NCBI RefSeq assembly: GCF_029931775.1
Contig: NC_079321.1
Span: 69,265,524 to 69,329,523 of the forward strand
DNA: 64,000 nucleotides
Source of the DNA: Euleptes europaea
Taxonomy: Eukaryota > Chordata > Lepidosauria > Squamata > Sphaerodactylidae
Direction: 5' to 3'
A program made the position numbers and the translations under genes. Shown in pieces: positions 22,011 to 35,511 of this stretch (its first letter is position 1; every line of letters starts with the position of its first letter). The notes beneath the pieces are model-generated. The model saw nothing but the letters and a program-made list of their open reading frames with translations. It was not told the origin of the DNA and made no database searches.

Positions 22011-22394
22011 AGAGAAATAGAGCAAACCAAAGGTTCGATGTTGGAAGTTATTCTTACAGAAACACTAGCAATAGAAAACCCAACATCTGTGGATGAGCAA
22101 GATTTCAAACTAGACGAAGCAACAGTAATAGATTAAGATGGAAAACTTAAAGATCATGTCAATCAATATCAATGGACTCAATTCCCCAACTAAAAGAATT
22201 TTTTTCACAAACTTGAAATTATCATCAGATATAATTTGTCTTTCCTGTTTTTTGTCAATAGATCCGGATAAGTTAGGTTTCAGTGGAGTCAATGCAAGTC
22301 AACCGACATTCCCCTCTCTCATTATCTTCAATGGGCTGGGCAGCCTCTCCCATTGCTTCCAATGGACTGACTTGTCATTCGTTTTAGTACATCC

Positions 22395-23014
22395 CTTTTA
22401 ATGGCTTTATTCCAATGGGCAGATGGGGGGACCCCCGGGCCGGGCTAATGGTATGGCCCAACTGCCGAGGCAGCCAGACCCCTGGGCCGGGCAGATGGGT
22501 GGGGGGAACCCTTCCGGGCCCCATAATTCAAGATCCCCTGATCCAATCTTCACAAAACTTGGGGGTTCTTGCAAGAAGGGTCCCCTCAAGCTACACTGAA
22601 AATTTGGGACCTCAACCTACAAAAATGCCCCCCCGGAGCTGTGGAAAGCCGCGAATTTGTTTTTAATGGTTTAATTCCAATGGGCAGATGGGGGGGACCC
22701 CCTTCTGGGTCCCATAACCCGGGAGGCCCTGACCCAATCTTTACAAAACTTGGGAGTTCTTGCAAGAAGGGTCCCCTCAAGCTACACGGAAAGTTTGGGA
22801 CCTCTACCTCCAAACATGACCCCCCCCCGGAGCCGCAGAAAGGCACGAATGTGTTTTTAATGGTTTTATTCGGCCGAATTTTTTCCCAAATGCCCAACTT
22901 AGTGCCGAAATCCACGGATCCAAATTGGGGGAGTTCGGACTTTGGCATTTCCTGAATCAAAACAGGCCAAATTTTGCCGAATACAAATTTTACCGAATTA
23001 TTTTTTAACAGCCC
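22395..23014 (+). repeat. TTCGG-rich interspersed repeat, copy C
   Basis: At least two internal modules (about 22500-22690 and 22690-22870) share CCAATGGGCAGATGGGGGG, CAAAACTTGGG and GGTCCCCTCAAGCTACAC. The end reads CCAAATTTTGCCGAATAC...ACAGCCCTA. It adjoins the end of the plus-strand L1. Confidence 0.75.
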
Positions 23015-23337
23015 TACTGATCACATGGTAGGGGGAAGGAGCCATTCCTATAGATCATTTACTATATAAAACTTCCATCTGCTTATGGAATCACGCACTT
23101 CTAACTGATTAGTTCACATTGAGAGCAAAATTAAATCCCTTGGTTTACCATTGGATTCGCTGCTTATTTCAAACAATAAAACACAGACTATTAGAGATTG
23201 GATTTCAAAATCTCAATAGTGCTGCTAACAGGACTTGCTCCCCATTAAGTTAAGGGATTCCCTTTGATATATATGAGCCTATGCCGTATTTGTACCCGCA
23301 TCAATAAAGAGCTTTTTCCCTGGCCAGATTTAATGTC

Positions 23338-23625
23338 ATGCCATCTGTGATTTTGGAAGGAAGATTTCAGAAAATCCCCGTTTCAGATAGACTTTGCCAC
23401 TGTGGTAACAACTGCATTGGATCAATTGTACATGTCTTATTCCACTGTAGATTTTATGCAGAAATGCACAGCAAATTTTTAAGCCCTATTTTGACAAATA
23501 AGTCAAATTCTCCCGATTTTCTTAATGCTCTTTTTTTTAAATTGAACTATCACTCTCCCGTAACATTGGAGAAAGTGGCACAATTTCTGAGTTTTGCTGT
23601 GAAAGTTTGCCAGCAAATTAATTAG
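23338..23625 (+). pseudogene. Non-LTR retroelement ORF C-terminal fragment (copy 1)
   Basis: A 95-codon frame contains RLCHCGNNCIGSIVHVLFHC, the Cys/His knuckle typical of the C-terminus of CR1/L2-like or related LINE proteins. The family is not certain. The same fragment recurs in the second direct repeat with CPCG in place of CHCG. Confidence 0.45.
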
Positions 23626-26600
23626 ATGCTTTTTATTAATTTTAGCATCCTTTTATCTATCTATGTTCTAACCTTGTCAGCAATGCTATCTAGCCTAGAA
23701 GGAGGGAGTTCAGTGTGTCCCTCCTGCTAACACGAGGTCTATACCACAATTCATGGAAACAAATTGGACTGGAGTAAGAATTCCTAAGAGCACCGATGTG
23801 ATTTATGTCATAAAAGTCCATTCTGACTAACATAAATGCAACTGAAGAAGTAACATCGAAATAGAATTATTGGATCCATCTCTATTTTGCATGGATTAAA
23901 ACTTCCTCATCATACCGGACCATGCTCTCATAGCAGGCGTTTCCAGCCACAGACAAGTCTTTCTATATAATAGGACCATGTCTCTTTAAATCTTGCACAG
24001 CGGAAGCCGGGAGAAGCAGTGACTCGCAGCCCCAGCTGGGGCTGATGTCAGTAACATAGCAATTTTGTGCATCTTCTTGCTTCGTTTATATTTTTGTGTC
24101 CAGTCCATTGCATGTGTATTGTGGATGTTGTGTGTATATATGTTGTAACACTATATGTTTTAGACACTACTCTAGATAGTTTTTGTTTTTTGTATAGTAA
24201 GTATATTTTTATGCATCATAAATGTTTGGCATACAGTACCACGTGTATTGTTGATTTATGGTCATAGTGCTGTTAGTATTTTTGCCACACCACCTAGAGG
24301 TTGGCAAGTGGCAACCCTATTCATGGGTCATCTGTTAGAGCTGTTTTAAAGATTACAGTGTTGTTACCAACCCTTGACAGCCCAATCCAAGCAAACAGAT
24401 TGGAGTAATTATGAAATAGGGGTAATGTTTGAGCTAGAGAAAAAAACAAGCATGGTCACAGTTCTAGGGCTGATGAAACAGAGGTCATTGACCACCTGAA
24501 CTTGTATAACATAACCTCTGACACATTCTACTGAATCTGTAATATTTTGGCTTTTTTTGCCAAAGGGATCCTTACCTATGTGCACACTTCATCTGGATGC
24601 TCTTTTTAGATTTGATGGGGTTGATATTTGGTTTGGAAGGAAGAAACATTTTTTTCCCATTTTTTTTCCCCAGGGGCTGTTTTTTTCAGTCTCTCCCAAT
24701 GAAAAACTGGAAAATTTTGGAGACCATTGACAGAAACTCCTATGAAATATTTTCTCTTTTATAATGAGTAAAATGCATTTTACAGCAAGGTTTTTCACAC
24801 TCAAAATGCATAATGCAAAAGTTTGAGGACTTTCTCAATTTTTCCAGTGGAAAAATTGGGACATTGGGGAAGCACTGGGAAAAAAAAAACTTTATTCTGT
24901 ACACATATACAATATTTTAAGTAATTTTTGTTTAAATATAAATAATTTTGGCAACAATTAATATGCTATAATATGTTTAATTGTAATACTTTATTGTTCA
25001 GTGTTTTCAATGTTAGAACTTTATCCACTGCAATGTTAGAAAGTTTACCTTAATATCCAAACATGTCGGCAGTCCTTCCTATTGTGTCTTTATGAGGGAG
25101 TTTCTATCTAAGTAATACTCTTTCATTTGTTCACTATAATTTTTTTTCTATTTTGAACTGTTATTTTTTCCCCTGCCTTTCAGGTGGCAAAACTTAACAA
25201 TACGTGTGTTATGGCAGCATAGGGTGCGGCAGCTGGCAACTTTTTGTCATATGCTTGCAAATGTTCTTACACAAGGAAGATATTTATACTTTAACATTCC
25301 ATAAATATGCCAAAAAGTATATGCTAAATAAGTTTAAAATGATGCACTTTATGTTGTTCAGTTAGTAAAATAAGTTTAAATTTGATATGGAAGTAAGTAT
25401 TTCAATTTTCTTCCAAATTTCTGGGATTTTTGAGGGGCGGGGTAGCAGTTCTTTTCTGTGGCGTAAAGATTTCTGGCAATTTTACCTCTCTATCCCAGCC
25501 CACTCCCCTGCTTCATTAGCCTTGTCTGCACAACACAAATACTATTTACTTAATCCTGAATCTCATTCCTAATGCAAGAACATCCCAAATTTTTAACCCT
25601 CCCCAAGTGCACTGTAACAAAAATAATTAAAAATATGTTGCATAACAAGAGAAAACTACTGTATATTGTCTAATCCAGAATGAAGTTGCACAAATGATAG
25701 CCATCTTGTGCTTTCCAGATTGTCGAAATGTGCTCAGAGTACTTGAACTAGGAAAATAAGTGTTCAAATCCCTGTTCAGACATGAAACTCACTAGGTTAT
25801 CATCAGCCAGTCTCACTAATTGCTTCATAGAACTGTTACCCCCTACGCCCTCATGTAAACGGCCTTGAACTAAGTGAAGGGGGGGTAGTACACAAATGCA
25901 GTGGATAAGACTAGAAACAAGATAGTCTTTTCTGGCTTAGGTTTGACTGCACAAATGTTTGCTAGGAGGAGCTGGGCCAAATTCCACCAACTGGATTTGA
26001 ATGCAGTGTTCTCCTTGCTGGATATAGACTCTGTCCTGATGTGCAGGCACAGCTGCATGTTAGGGGGGCAAAATTCTGCGGACCCTAATCTCCAAGGGGG
26101 CCCATGGAGCTTGGGAAAGTCATGCAATTTGTTTCCATATGATCCAGGTGGAATGAGGGGAGCCCAGGAGGAATCTTTGCCTAGGGTTCTGTGATGAATC
26201 TCACCACACCTGTGTGCAGATGGTTGTGGTTGTAAATATTAACAATGACCATCAACCAGTTAGGGTTGAGTAAGTGGGAGGAGTGCAAGCATATTCTTAC
26301 TTCTAAACCAAATATCAGCACATCAAAGTTAAAAAGAGCAACCATCTCCTTGGCAGGGAGGTGCTCACATGCACAGGTGTATGAAGCTGCACCTTAAAGA
26401 AATATGAATTCATCAGAAGAGACTTTTCCCAGTTCACAAAGATATTGAAGGGGGGACTTCACCTGTTGGATTTCTACCTGCAATGTAGCTGTTAAAAGCT
26501 ACCAGAACTCTACCAGATAAAAGAAAAACGTGTAGCCAACTTAAACATCTAATGCAGTCCCAGATGAGAAGCTCACACTATCTGGTTGTCTTTCTCATTA

Positions 26601-26699
26601 GGGCCACAACACCCCCTACCCCACCCCCTGCAAATTAGAAGGCAAAGGCTAAACTGGTTAGCTCTGCAGGCCCTCAAGTCCTGCCAGGCAAGGCAGCGT

Positions 26700-27545
26700 C
26701 TGCTTTTTGCAAATGAGATTTGATGTGACTAAATGTAAAGTGATGCCTATTGGTGCAAATAATCCCAGTTTCACAAATACACTGATGGGATCACAGCTGG
26801 TAGAAACAGACCAAGAAACGAATCTTGGGGTGGTAGTGGATAGCTCAGTGAAAATGTCTACCCAGTATACGGCTGCTGTGAAAAGGGCAAATTCTATGCT
26901 GGCCATAATTAGAAAAGGAATAGAGAATTAAATTGCTGCCCTTATACAAATCTATAGGAGAACAATCTTTGAATACTGTTCAGTTCTGGTCCCCACACCT
27001 GAAAAAGGATATGGCAGAGATTGCAGAGCAACCAAAAGGATCAGGGGACTGCAGCAACTGTCCTTTGAAGTTTGGTTAAAATGTTTAGGGCTGTTTAGCT
27101 TAGAAAAAAGGTAAGTGGAGACATCAAAGAGGTCTATCAAATTATGCATGGTGTGGAGATAGTGGACAGGGAGAAATTTTTCTCCCTCTCTCATAATACT
27201 AGAACCCAGGGTCATCCACTGAAGCTCAAGGGTGGGAGATTCAGGACAGGCAAAAGGAAGCTGTTCTTCACACAGGGGATAGTTACATTGTGGAACTCAC
27301 TGCCACAGGAGTGGGCAATTTAACAAAGGATGGGGCTACTAGCCATGATGGATATCCTACTCCCTCCAGTTTCAGAGGCAGTATACCCCCTTATATCAGT
27401 TGCCAGGGAGCACAGGCAGCAGGATGTTGTTGCCATTGTCCTGCTTGTGGGCTTCCTAGAAGCAACCAGTTGGCCACTGTTGTGAACAGAATGCTGGACC
27501 TGATGGGCCTTTGGTCTGATCCAGCAGGGTTCTTCCTATGTTCTT
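26700..27545 (+). mobile_element. CR1/L3-like LINE 3' end (copy 1)
   Basis: The frame fragment FDVTKCKVMPIGANNP...LMGSQLVETDQETNLGVVVD is the classic C-terminal region of CR1-clade ORF2 (K-M-N-x-x-K-C-K-V-M and E-R-D-L-G-V-x-V-D). The 3' UTR ends in GATGGGCCTTTGGTCTGATC...ATGTTCTTATGTTC. It is 5'-truncated and decayed. Confidence 0.75.
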
Positions 27546-27974
27546 ATGTTCACTTTTCTTTCTCAGACTTTTCAGAAGTGTGTTCAGACTCAGTGAAGCT
27601 GGGATTCTCTGCAATCAAGCATACAGGTCAAAGAAGCAAAAAATTCCCCCTTTCCTGGTCCTTTGCAAGGCAGTTGCCATCACAGCTTCAATAAAAGAAA
27701 GATTTTTAAAAATATGCAGCACATGTGGGATTTTCTATGGGATCATACTGGTTCTTGATGAGCAACAGACTATTCTCACCTTAATCATCTTTTCCAAGAA
27801 AAAAAAATTGGACATTGAATGTTACCAGCCTTTCATGTGACCACAATGCATTCCATGAGACAAGAGAAAAAAAATTGCAGAAACAGTTTGTACAATGCCA
27901 CTCCTATGTGTGTTTGCAAAAGAAGCTAATTAGGCTTTCAAAGGCATAAGAGCAATGAAACAACTGTAAAAAAT

Positions 27975-28230
27975 ATAATCAAAACATAAGAAAAGCCACG
28001 CTGGATCAGACCCAGGCCCATCAAATCCAGCAGTCTGTTCACACAGTGGCCAACTAGGTGCCTCCAGGAAGCCCACAAACTCCAGCAACATTTTCCTGCC
28101 TGTGTTCTACAGAACCTAATTTAATAGGCATGGTCCTCTGATACTGGAGAGTATCAAGGGCAGGTACTAAAATATCTGCCGATGTCTTAGCTACAGTGAA
28201 TAGGTGCTAGTTATTACCTATAAAGACAGC
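27975..28230 (-). mobile_element. CR1/L3-type 3' end fragment, reverse (copy 1)
   Basis: The plus strand reads AACATAAGAAAAGCCACGCT then GGATCAGACC and GGCCCATCAAATCCAGCAGT, the complement of the LINE 3' end described at 27290-27545. Confidence 0.65.
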
Positions 28231-28318
28231 CTCACTCATCTGAATAAAGACTTTTAAAGGGGCCAGCCTGCAAGGAGATTAAAAAAACAGCTGACCATAA
28301 CTGAGCATTCTCTGTTGT

Positions 28319-31300
28319 ATATAAATTTTATTGGGTTTTATAATAGAAATTTTCCATTGCATTAAACAACATCTATAACAATATCGAATTTCAATTCTAA
28401 CCTAAAGTTGTTATAATTCCATATCATATAATAAAAAAGAGAAAAGAAAAAAGAAAAAAAGAAATGGAAAATTTTTTGACTTCCCCATCACCTCTATCTG
28501 CCTCTTAATAAAAAGTTCCTCCCGTCATAGGTAATCTAATCTTGATAAAATATCAATACCATATATAAAAAACCATAATCTGTTAGTAAATATAATTATG
28601 CTTATTCAATATGAAAAAAAAAATCAAAAATAATCCTCTGGATCAGATTAGAAAATATTCTTCCATTCTTCCCAATTTTAACTCATATTCACAATAATGC
28701 ATCCACGCCCCCCATTCCCCCAAAAACCGAACGTCATTTTCTTCATTTAGAATAGCTGTGAGTTTTGCCATTTCTGCCACTTCAAACATTTTAACAATCC
28801 AGTCTTTTTTCTCTGGAGTTTCTAGCCCTTTCCATTTCGCTGCATAAAGCAGTCTCGCAGCTGTTGTGGCATATATCAAAAAGGTTCTTTGTGTTGCTAA
28901 GTCGTCTGGAATCATACTCAATAACATCATTTCTGGTGTTTTGGATATATTCTTTTGTAGTATTAGTCTCAGTTCGTTATAAATCATGTCCCAGAAGTCT
29001 TTGGCTTTGTCACAGGTCCACCACATGTGATAAAAGGAACCAATTTCTTTGTTACATTTCCAACAAATAGAGGACATCGTTTTATAAATCTTTGCAATTT
29101 TCTTGGGTGTTAGATACCATCTATACATCATTTTATAGATGTTTTCTCGCACTGACTGTGCTTTTATTCCTTTTAAATCTTTAGACCATAATCTTTCCCA
29201 TTTATTTAAAACAATATCATGTCCCACATTTTGAGCCCAATCGATCATAGTTGGTTTAATCGTGTCCTGCTCACAGTATATTGTTAAAAGGAGATTATAC
29301 ATTTTAGAAATCAGCTTTGTATTATTGTCTAGTAGAATCCTTTGAAAAGGAGATTTTTCTTTAGAGAAACCTTTTTTTGCATCTTGTACAAAAACTGATT
29401 TGATTTGGTAATATTGAAGCCATTGTAAATCATCCTTAAGCAGTTGAAAGTCTTTTAGTGAGCATTTCTTTCCTTCCCAATTAGTTAGATCTTGATAAGT
29501 AATAAATTTGTCTGGTCTAAGTGGGCGCAAAGTTAGCATTTCTTGGGGCGATATCCACATCGGTGTTTCTGGTTCCAAAATGTGTTTATATCTCATCCAA
29601 ATACGAAGTAGAGAGGACCTGATTATATGATTACGGAATGTTGCTTGTAGTTTAATTTTATCATACCACAAATAACCATGCCATCCACTTAAGTTATTAT
29701 AACCTTCCAAGTCTAGCAAACGTACATTTGACAAATTCATCCAGTCTTTTAGCCATACTAAAGCTACCGCTTCAGCATAGAGTTGAAAGTTAGGCAGTGC
29801 TAAACCTCCTCTAGTTTTTAGATCCACCAAGTATTTATAAGCAGTCCTTGGTTTTTTTCCTTGCCAGATGAAGTTTGAAATGTCTTTCCTCCAAGTTTCA
29901 AAATATTTTGTTTGTGATATTATTGGTAAATTTTGGAATAAGAAGAGCATCCTCGGTAAGACATTCATTTGGATCGTTGAGATACGTCCCATTAATGACA
30001 ATTTTTTGTTTGACCATATAATCATATCAGTTTTAATCTTACCCCATAACTTGAGGTAATTGTTGGTTAACAGATCTTTATTCTTTGCAGTGATCCAAAT
30101 TCCCAGGTATTTAACTTTGTTAGCTTTCTCCCAGCCAGTATATGATATAAATTCCTGTTGTTGTATTTCCGATAAATTTTTAAATATTATCTTTGTTTTT
30201 TCTTGATTCACTTTAAAGCCTGATACTTTTCCAAAATCATCCAAAGTCTCCTGAAGTATATTCATTGACTGTGTTGGGTTTTCCAAAATTAGCAGTAGGT
30301 CATCCGCGAATGCTCTCAACTTAAATTCATGTTTTTTAATTCTTAGCCCGCGGATGTCCTCCATACTTCTTAGTTTCACACATAGCGGTTCCAACACCAA
30401 CAAAAATAAAAGTGGAGACAAGGGACATCCCTGTCTAGTCCCTTTCGTGATTTGGCAGTTATCTGACATTGATTCATTAACCAAAATTTTAGCTTGTTGG
30501 GAGGTATAAATAGCCGATATACCTTTCTGAAAACGATCTCCAAAATTCAATTTATCCAAAATCCGTTTCAAAAAGTTCCAAGAGACCATATCAAAGGCTT
30601 TTTCTGCATCCAAAAATACAAAAGCCGCAGTTTGTTGAATATTATGGTCATAATATTCCAGTGAATCTAGTAAAATTCTTACATTGTCTTTTATTTGCCT
30701 TCCTGGTATAAAACCTGCTTGGTCCTCATGTATAAGATCCTTAATAAATTGCTTTATCCTACATGCCAAAACCGAAGCAAAAATTTTGTAATCCACATTT
30801 AAGAGCGATATAGGTCTGTAATTAGATGTTTTTTCTGGATCTCTTCCTTCTTTGGGTATCAGTGATATAAATGCGTGTGACCAAGTCTCCGGGGATGTTC
30901 CCTCGTCCAAAATTGCATTGTAAAGTGAACCAAAAAATCCAACTAAATTGTCACTAAAAGTTCTATAAAATAGTGCAGTAATTCCATCTGGTCCAGGTGT
31001 TTTATCCGTTTTTTGTCTCAGTATTGCTTCTTGTATTTCTTCCCTTGTTACTGGAGCTTCAATACATTCTCTCTGGGTCATTGACAAAGCTTTCATCTGT
31101 ATTGAGTTTAGAAATTTGTCTATTTTCTGTTTTGGAGTATTTTCTTTCTGATATAACTTAGAGTAAAATGAAACAAATTCTTTCTGAATTTCTGAAGTTG
31201 AATAAACTGGTCCTTTAGCAGTTTGGATTTTTGTTATAATCTTCTTTGGAAATGAGTCCTTCAGTTGTGTTGCTAAAAATTTTCCTGGTTTATTTGCATA

Positions 31301-32012
31301 TTCAAAATACTTTTGTTTAGCAAGTTTCAGATTTTTATTCATTTCCTCCATTATTACCAAATTTAATTGGTGTTTAGATGCAGAAATCTGTATTTGAATT
31401 TCTCTTCTCTCCTCTTCCTGTGTTACCATTACTAATTTCTGCTCCAAATTTTGTAAATTCCAAAGTATGTTGTTTGTAAATTGCAATTGAGTCTTCTTCC
31501 AGGCCGAGTGTTTCTGTATCATAAAACCTCTCAGAACAGCTTTGAATGCGTCCCAAACTGTATTTAAAGAAGTTTCCCCATTAAGGTTAATTTCAAAAAA
31601 GTCTTTCATTAAAACCTGTAATTCCTTTTGTATCTTGTTGTCTTTTAAAAGTTTATCGTTCATTCGCCATCTAAATGCTTGTTTATTGTTCCAATCAAAG
31701 GTAACAGGATTATGATCAGAAAAAGTTCTAGGTAAAATATGAATTTTACGTAGTTGCGTGAAAATTGATTTACTGGCCCATATCATATCGATTCTGGAGT
31801 GTGAATCGTGTCTTGCTGAATAAAAGGTGTATTCTTTAGCTGTTGTATTCATTGTTCTCCAAATGTCTTGTAATTCTAATTCTGAAGCCATGGCAAAGAA
31901 AGTTTTAGGCAAGCATCCATCATTGATATCTTTTGCTTTTGATTTTTTGTCCAGAGATGGGAGAATAATTCCATTGAAGTCGCCCATCAATAAAATTTGG
32001 TCTTGTGCGTAC
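28319..32012 (-). mobile_element. L1 LINE, 5'-truncated, with a 1125-codon open ORF2
   Basis: The minus-strand frame 28643-32020 is open throughout. It contains the end of the endonuclease (LLMGDFNG, SRIDMIW, FSDHNPV) and the RT: DKTPGPDGI, NYRPISLLNVDYKI, HEDQAGFIPGRQIKDNVR, FVFLDAEKAFDMV, GTRQGCPLSPLLF, and the FADD active site in LRAFADDLLL. A C-terminal cysteine motif reads CWKCNKE...HMWWTC. L1 ORF2 is about 1275 residues, so about the first 110-150 are missing. The 3' UTR is about 320 bp. No poly(A) tail is evident at the 28319 end, which is odd for L1. It sits exactly between two 5.1-kb direct repeats. Confidence 0.93.
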
Positions 32013-32149
32013 GATTTCAAAATCTCAATAGTGCTGCTAACAGGACTTGCTCCCCATTAAGTTAAGGGATTCCCTTTGATATATATGAGCCTACGCCGTA
32101 TTTGTACCCGCATCAATAAAGAGCTTTTTCCCTGGCCAGATTTAATGTC

Positions 32150-32437
32150 ATGCCATCTGTGATTTTGGAAGGAAGATTTCAGAAAATCCCCGTTTCAGAT
32201 AGACTTTGCCCCTGTGGTAACAACTGCATTGGATCAATTGTACATGTCTTATTCCACTGTAGATTTTATGCAGAAATGCACAGCAAATTTTTAAGCCCTA
32301 TTTTGACAAATAAGTCAAATTCTCCCGATTTTCTTAATGCTCTTTTTTTTAAATTGAACTATCACTCTCCCGTAACATTGGAGAAAGTGGCACAATTTCT
32401 GAGTTTTGCTGTGAAAGTTTGCCAGCAAATTAATTAG
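32150..32437 (+). pseudogene. Non-LTR retroelement ORF C-terminal fragment (copy 2)
   Basis: This duplicate of the fragment at 23338-23625 reads RLCPCGNNCIGSIVHVLFHC. CPCG is the usual form of this knuckle, so the copy-1 version carries a derived change. Confidence 0.45.
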
Positions 32438-35400
32438 ATGCTTTTTATTAATTTTAGCATCCTTTTATCTATCTATGTTCTAACCTTGTCAGCAATGCTA
32501 TCTAGCCTAGAAGGAGGGAGTTCAGTGTGTCCCTCCTGCTAACACGAGGTCTATACCACAATTCATGGAAACAAATTGGACTGGAGTAAGAATTCCTAAG
32601 AGCACCGATGTGATTTATGTCATAAAAGTCCATTCTGACTAACATAAATGCAACTGAAGAAGTAACATCGAAATAGAATTATTGGATCCATCTCTATTTT
32701 GCATGGATTAAAACTTCCTCATCATACCGGACCATGCTCTCATAGCAGGCGTTTCCAGCCACAGACAAGTCTTTCTATATAATAGGACCATGTCTCTTTA
32801 AATCTTGCACAGCGGAAGCCGGGAGAAGCAGTGACTCGCAGCCCCAGCTGGGGCTGATGTCAGTAACATAGCAATTTTGTGCATCTTCTTGCTTCGTTTA
32901 TATTTTTGTGTCCAGTCCATTGCATGTGTATTGTGGATGTTGTGTGTATATATGTTGTAACACTATATGTTTTAGACACTACTCTAGATAGTTTTTGTTT
33001 TTTGTATAGTAAGTATATTTTTATGCATCATAAATGTTTGGCATACAGTACCACGTGTATTGTTGATTTATGGTCATAGTGCTGTTAGTATTTTTGCCAC
33101 ACCACCTAGAGGTTGGCAAGTGGCAACCCTATTCATGGGTCATCTGTTAGAGCTGTTTTAAAGATTACAGTGTTGTTACCAACCCTTGACAGCCCAATCC
33201 AAGCAAACAGATTGGAGTAATTATGAAATAGGGGTAATGTTTGAGCTAGAGAAAAAAACAAGCATGGTCACAGTTCTAGGGCTGATGAAACAGAGGTCAT
33301 TGACCACCTGAACTTGTATAACATAACCTCTGACACATTCTACTGAATCTGTAATATTTTGGCTTTTTTTGCCAAAGGGATCCTTACCTATGTGCACACT
33401 TCATCTGGATGCTCTTTTTAGATTTGATGGGGTTGATATTTGGTTTGGAAGGAAGAAACATTTTTTTCCCATTTTTTTTCCCCAGGGGCTGTTTTTTTCA
33501 GTCTCTCCCAATGAAAAACTGGAAAATTTTGGAGACCATTGACAGAAACTCCTATGAAATATTTTCTCTTTTATAATGAGTAAAATGCATTTTACAGCAA
33601 GGTTTTTCACACTCAAAATGCATAATGCAAAAGTTTGAGGACTTTCTCAATTTTTCCAGTGGAAAAATTGGGACATTGGGGAAGCACTGGGAAAAAAAAA
33701 ACTTTATTCTGTACACATATACAATATTTTAAGTAATTTTTGTTTAAATATAAATAATTTTGGCAACAATTAATATGCTATAATATGTTTAATTGTAATA
33801 CTTTATTGTTCAGTGTTTTCAATGTTAGAACTTTATCCACTGCAATGTTAGAAAGTTTACCTTAATATCCAAACATGTCGGCAGTCCTTCCTATTGTGTC
33901 TTTATGAGGGAGTTTCTATCTAAGTAATACTCTTTCATTTGTTCACTATAATTTTTTTTCTATTTTGAACTGTTATTTTTCCCCCTGCCTTTCAGGTGGC
34001 AAAACTTAACAATACGTGTGTTATGGCAGCATAGGGTGCGGCAGCTGGCAACTTTTTGTCATATGCTTGCAAATGTTCTTACACAAGGAAGATATTTATA
34101 CTTTAACATTCCATAAATATGCCAAAAAGTATATGCTAAATAAGTTTAAAATGATGCACTTTATGTTGTTCAGTTAGTAAAATAAGTTTAAATTTGATAT
34201 GGAAGTAAGTATTTCAATTTTCTTCCAAATTTCTGGGATTTTTGAGGGGCGGGGTAGCAGTTCTTTTCTGTGGCGTAAAGATTTCTGGCAATTTTACCTC
34301 TCTATCCCAGCCCACTCCCCTGCTTCATTAGCCTTGTCTGCACAACACAAATACTATTTACTTAATCCTGAATCTCATTCCTAATGCAAGAACATCCCAA
34401 ATTTTTAACCCTCCCCAAGTGCACTGTAACAAAAATAATTAAAAATATGTTGCATAACAAGAGAAAACTACTGTATATTGTCTAATCCAGAATGAAGTTG
34501 CACAAATGATAGCCATCTTGTGCTTTCCAGATTGTCGAAATGTGCTCAGAGTACTTGAACTAGGAAAATAAGTGTTCAAATCCCTGTTCAGACATGAAAC
34601 TCACTAGGTTATCATCAGCCAGTCTCACTAATTGCTTCATAGAACTGTTACCCCCTACGCCCTCATGTAAACGGCCTTGAACTAAGTGAAGGGGGGGTAG
34701 TACACAAATGCAGTGGATAAGACTAGAAACAAGATAGTCTTTTCTGGCTTAGGTTTGACTGCACAAATGTTTGCTAGGAGGAGCTGGGCCAAATTCTACC
34801 AACTGGATTTGAATGCAGTGTTCTCCTTGCTGGATATAGACTCTGTCCTGATGTGCAGGCACAGCTGCATGTTAGGGGGGCAAAATTCTGCGGACCCTAA
34901 TCTCCAAGGGGGCCCATGGAGCTTGGGAAAGTCATGCAATTTGTTTCCATATGATCCAGGTGGAATGAGGGGAGCCCAGGAGGAATCTTTGCCTAGGGTT
35001 CTGTGATGAATCTCACCACACCTGTGTGCAGATGGTTGTGGTTGTAAATATTAACAATGACCATCAACCAGTTAGGATTGAGTAAGTGGGAGGAGTGCAA
35101 GCATATTCTTACTTCTAAACCAAATATCAGCACATCAAAGTTAAAAAGAGCAACCATCTCCTTGGCAGGGAGGTGCTCACATGCACAGGTGTATGAAGCT
35201 GCACCTTAAAGAAATATGAATTCATCAGAAGAGACTTTTCCCAGTTCACAAAGATATTGAAGGGGGGACTTCACCTGTTGGATTTCTACCTGCAATGTAG
35301 CTGTTAAAAGCTACCAGAACTCTACCAGATAAAAGAAAAACGTGTAGCCAACTTAAACATCTAATGCAGTCCCAGATGAGAAGCTCACACTATCTGGTTG

Positions 35401-35511
35401 TCTTTCTCATTAGGGCCACAACACCCCCTACCCCACCCCCTGCAAATTAGAAGGCAAAGGCTAAACTGGTTAGCTCTGCAGGCCCTCAAGTCCTGCCAGG
35501 CAAGGCAGCGT

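Larger units (their letters stand above)
20040..22260 (+). mobile_element. Older plus-strand L1: ORF1 remains and ORF2 N-terminus, split by Bov-B
   Basis: The sequence at 20040-20192 and 21711-22137 reads as degraded ORF1-like sequence. From 22138 it opens as MENLKIMSININGLNSPTKR...FTNLKLSSDIICL, the start of an L1 ORF2 apurinic endonuclease. The homology ends near 22260, where a TTCGG-family repeat follows. A Bov-B (20203-21700) and a 55-bp retroposed tail (21956-22010) lie inside it. The L1 5' UTR may extend left into 17000-20000, but that is only inferred from position. Confidence 0.65.
23201..28318 (+). repeat. 5.1-kb direct repeat, copy 1 (left of the L1)
   Basis: It matches 32013-37136 base for base except for roughly fifteen scattered changes, about 0.3% by eye. 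Offsets are 8812 at the left end and 8818 at the right because of small indels. Contents: a retroelement C-terminal fragment (23338-23625), non-repetitive AT-rich DNA (about 24300-26690), a CR1/L3-like 3' end (about 26700-27545), and a reverse CR1-type end (about 27975-28230). No host exon was recognised. Confidence 0.95.
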
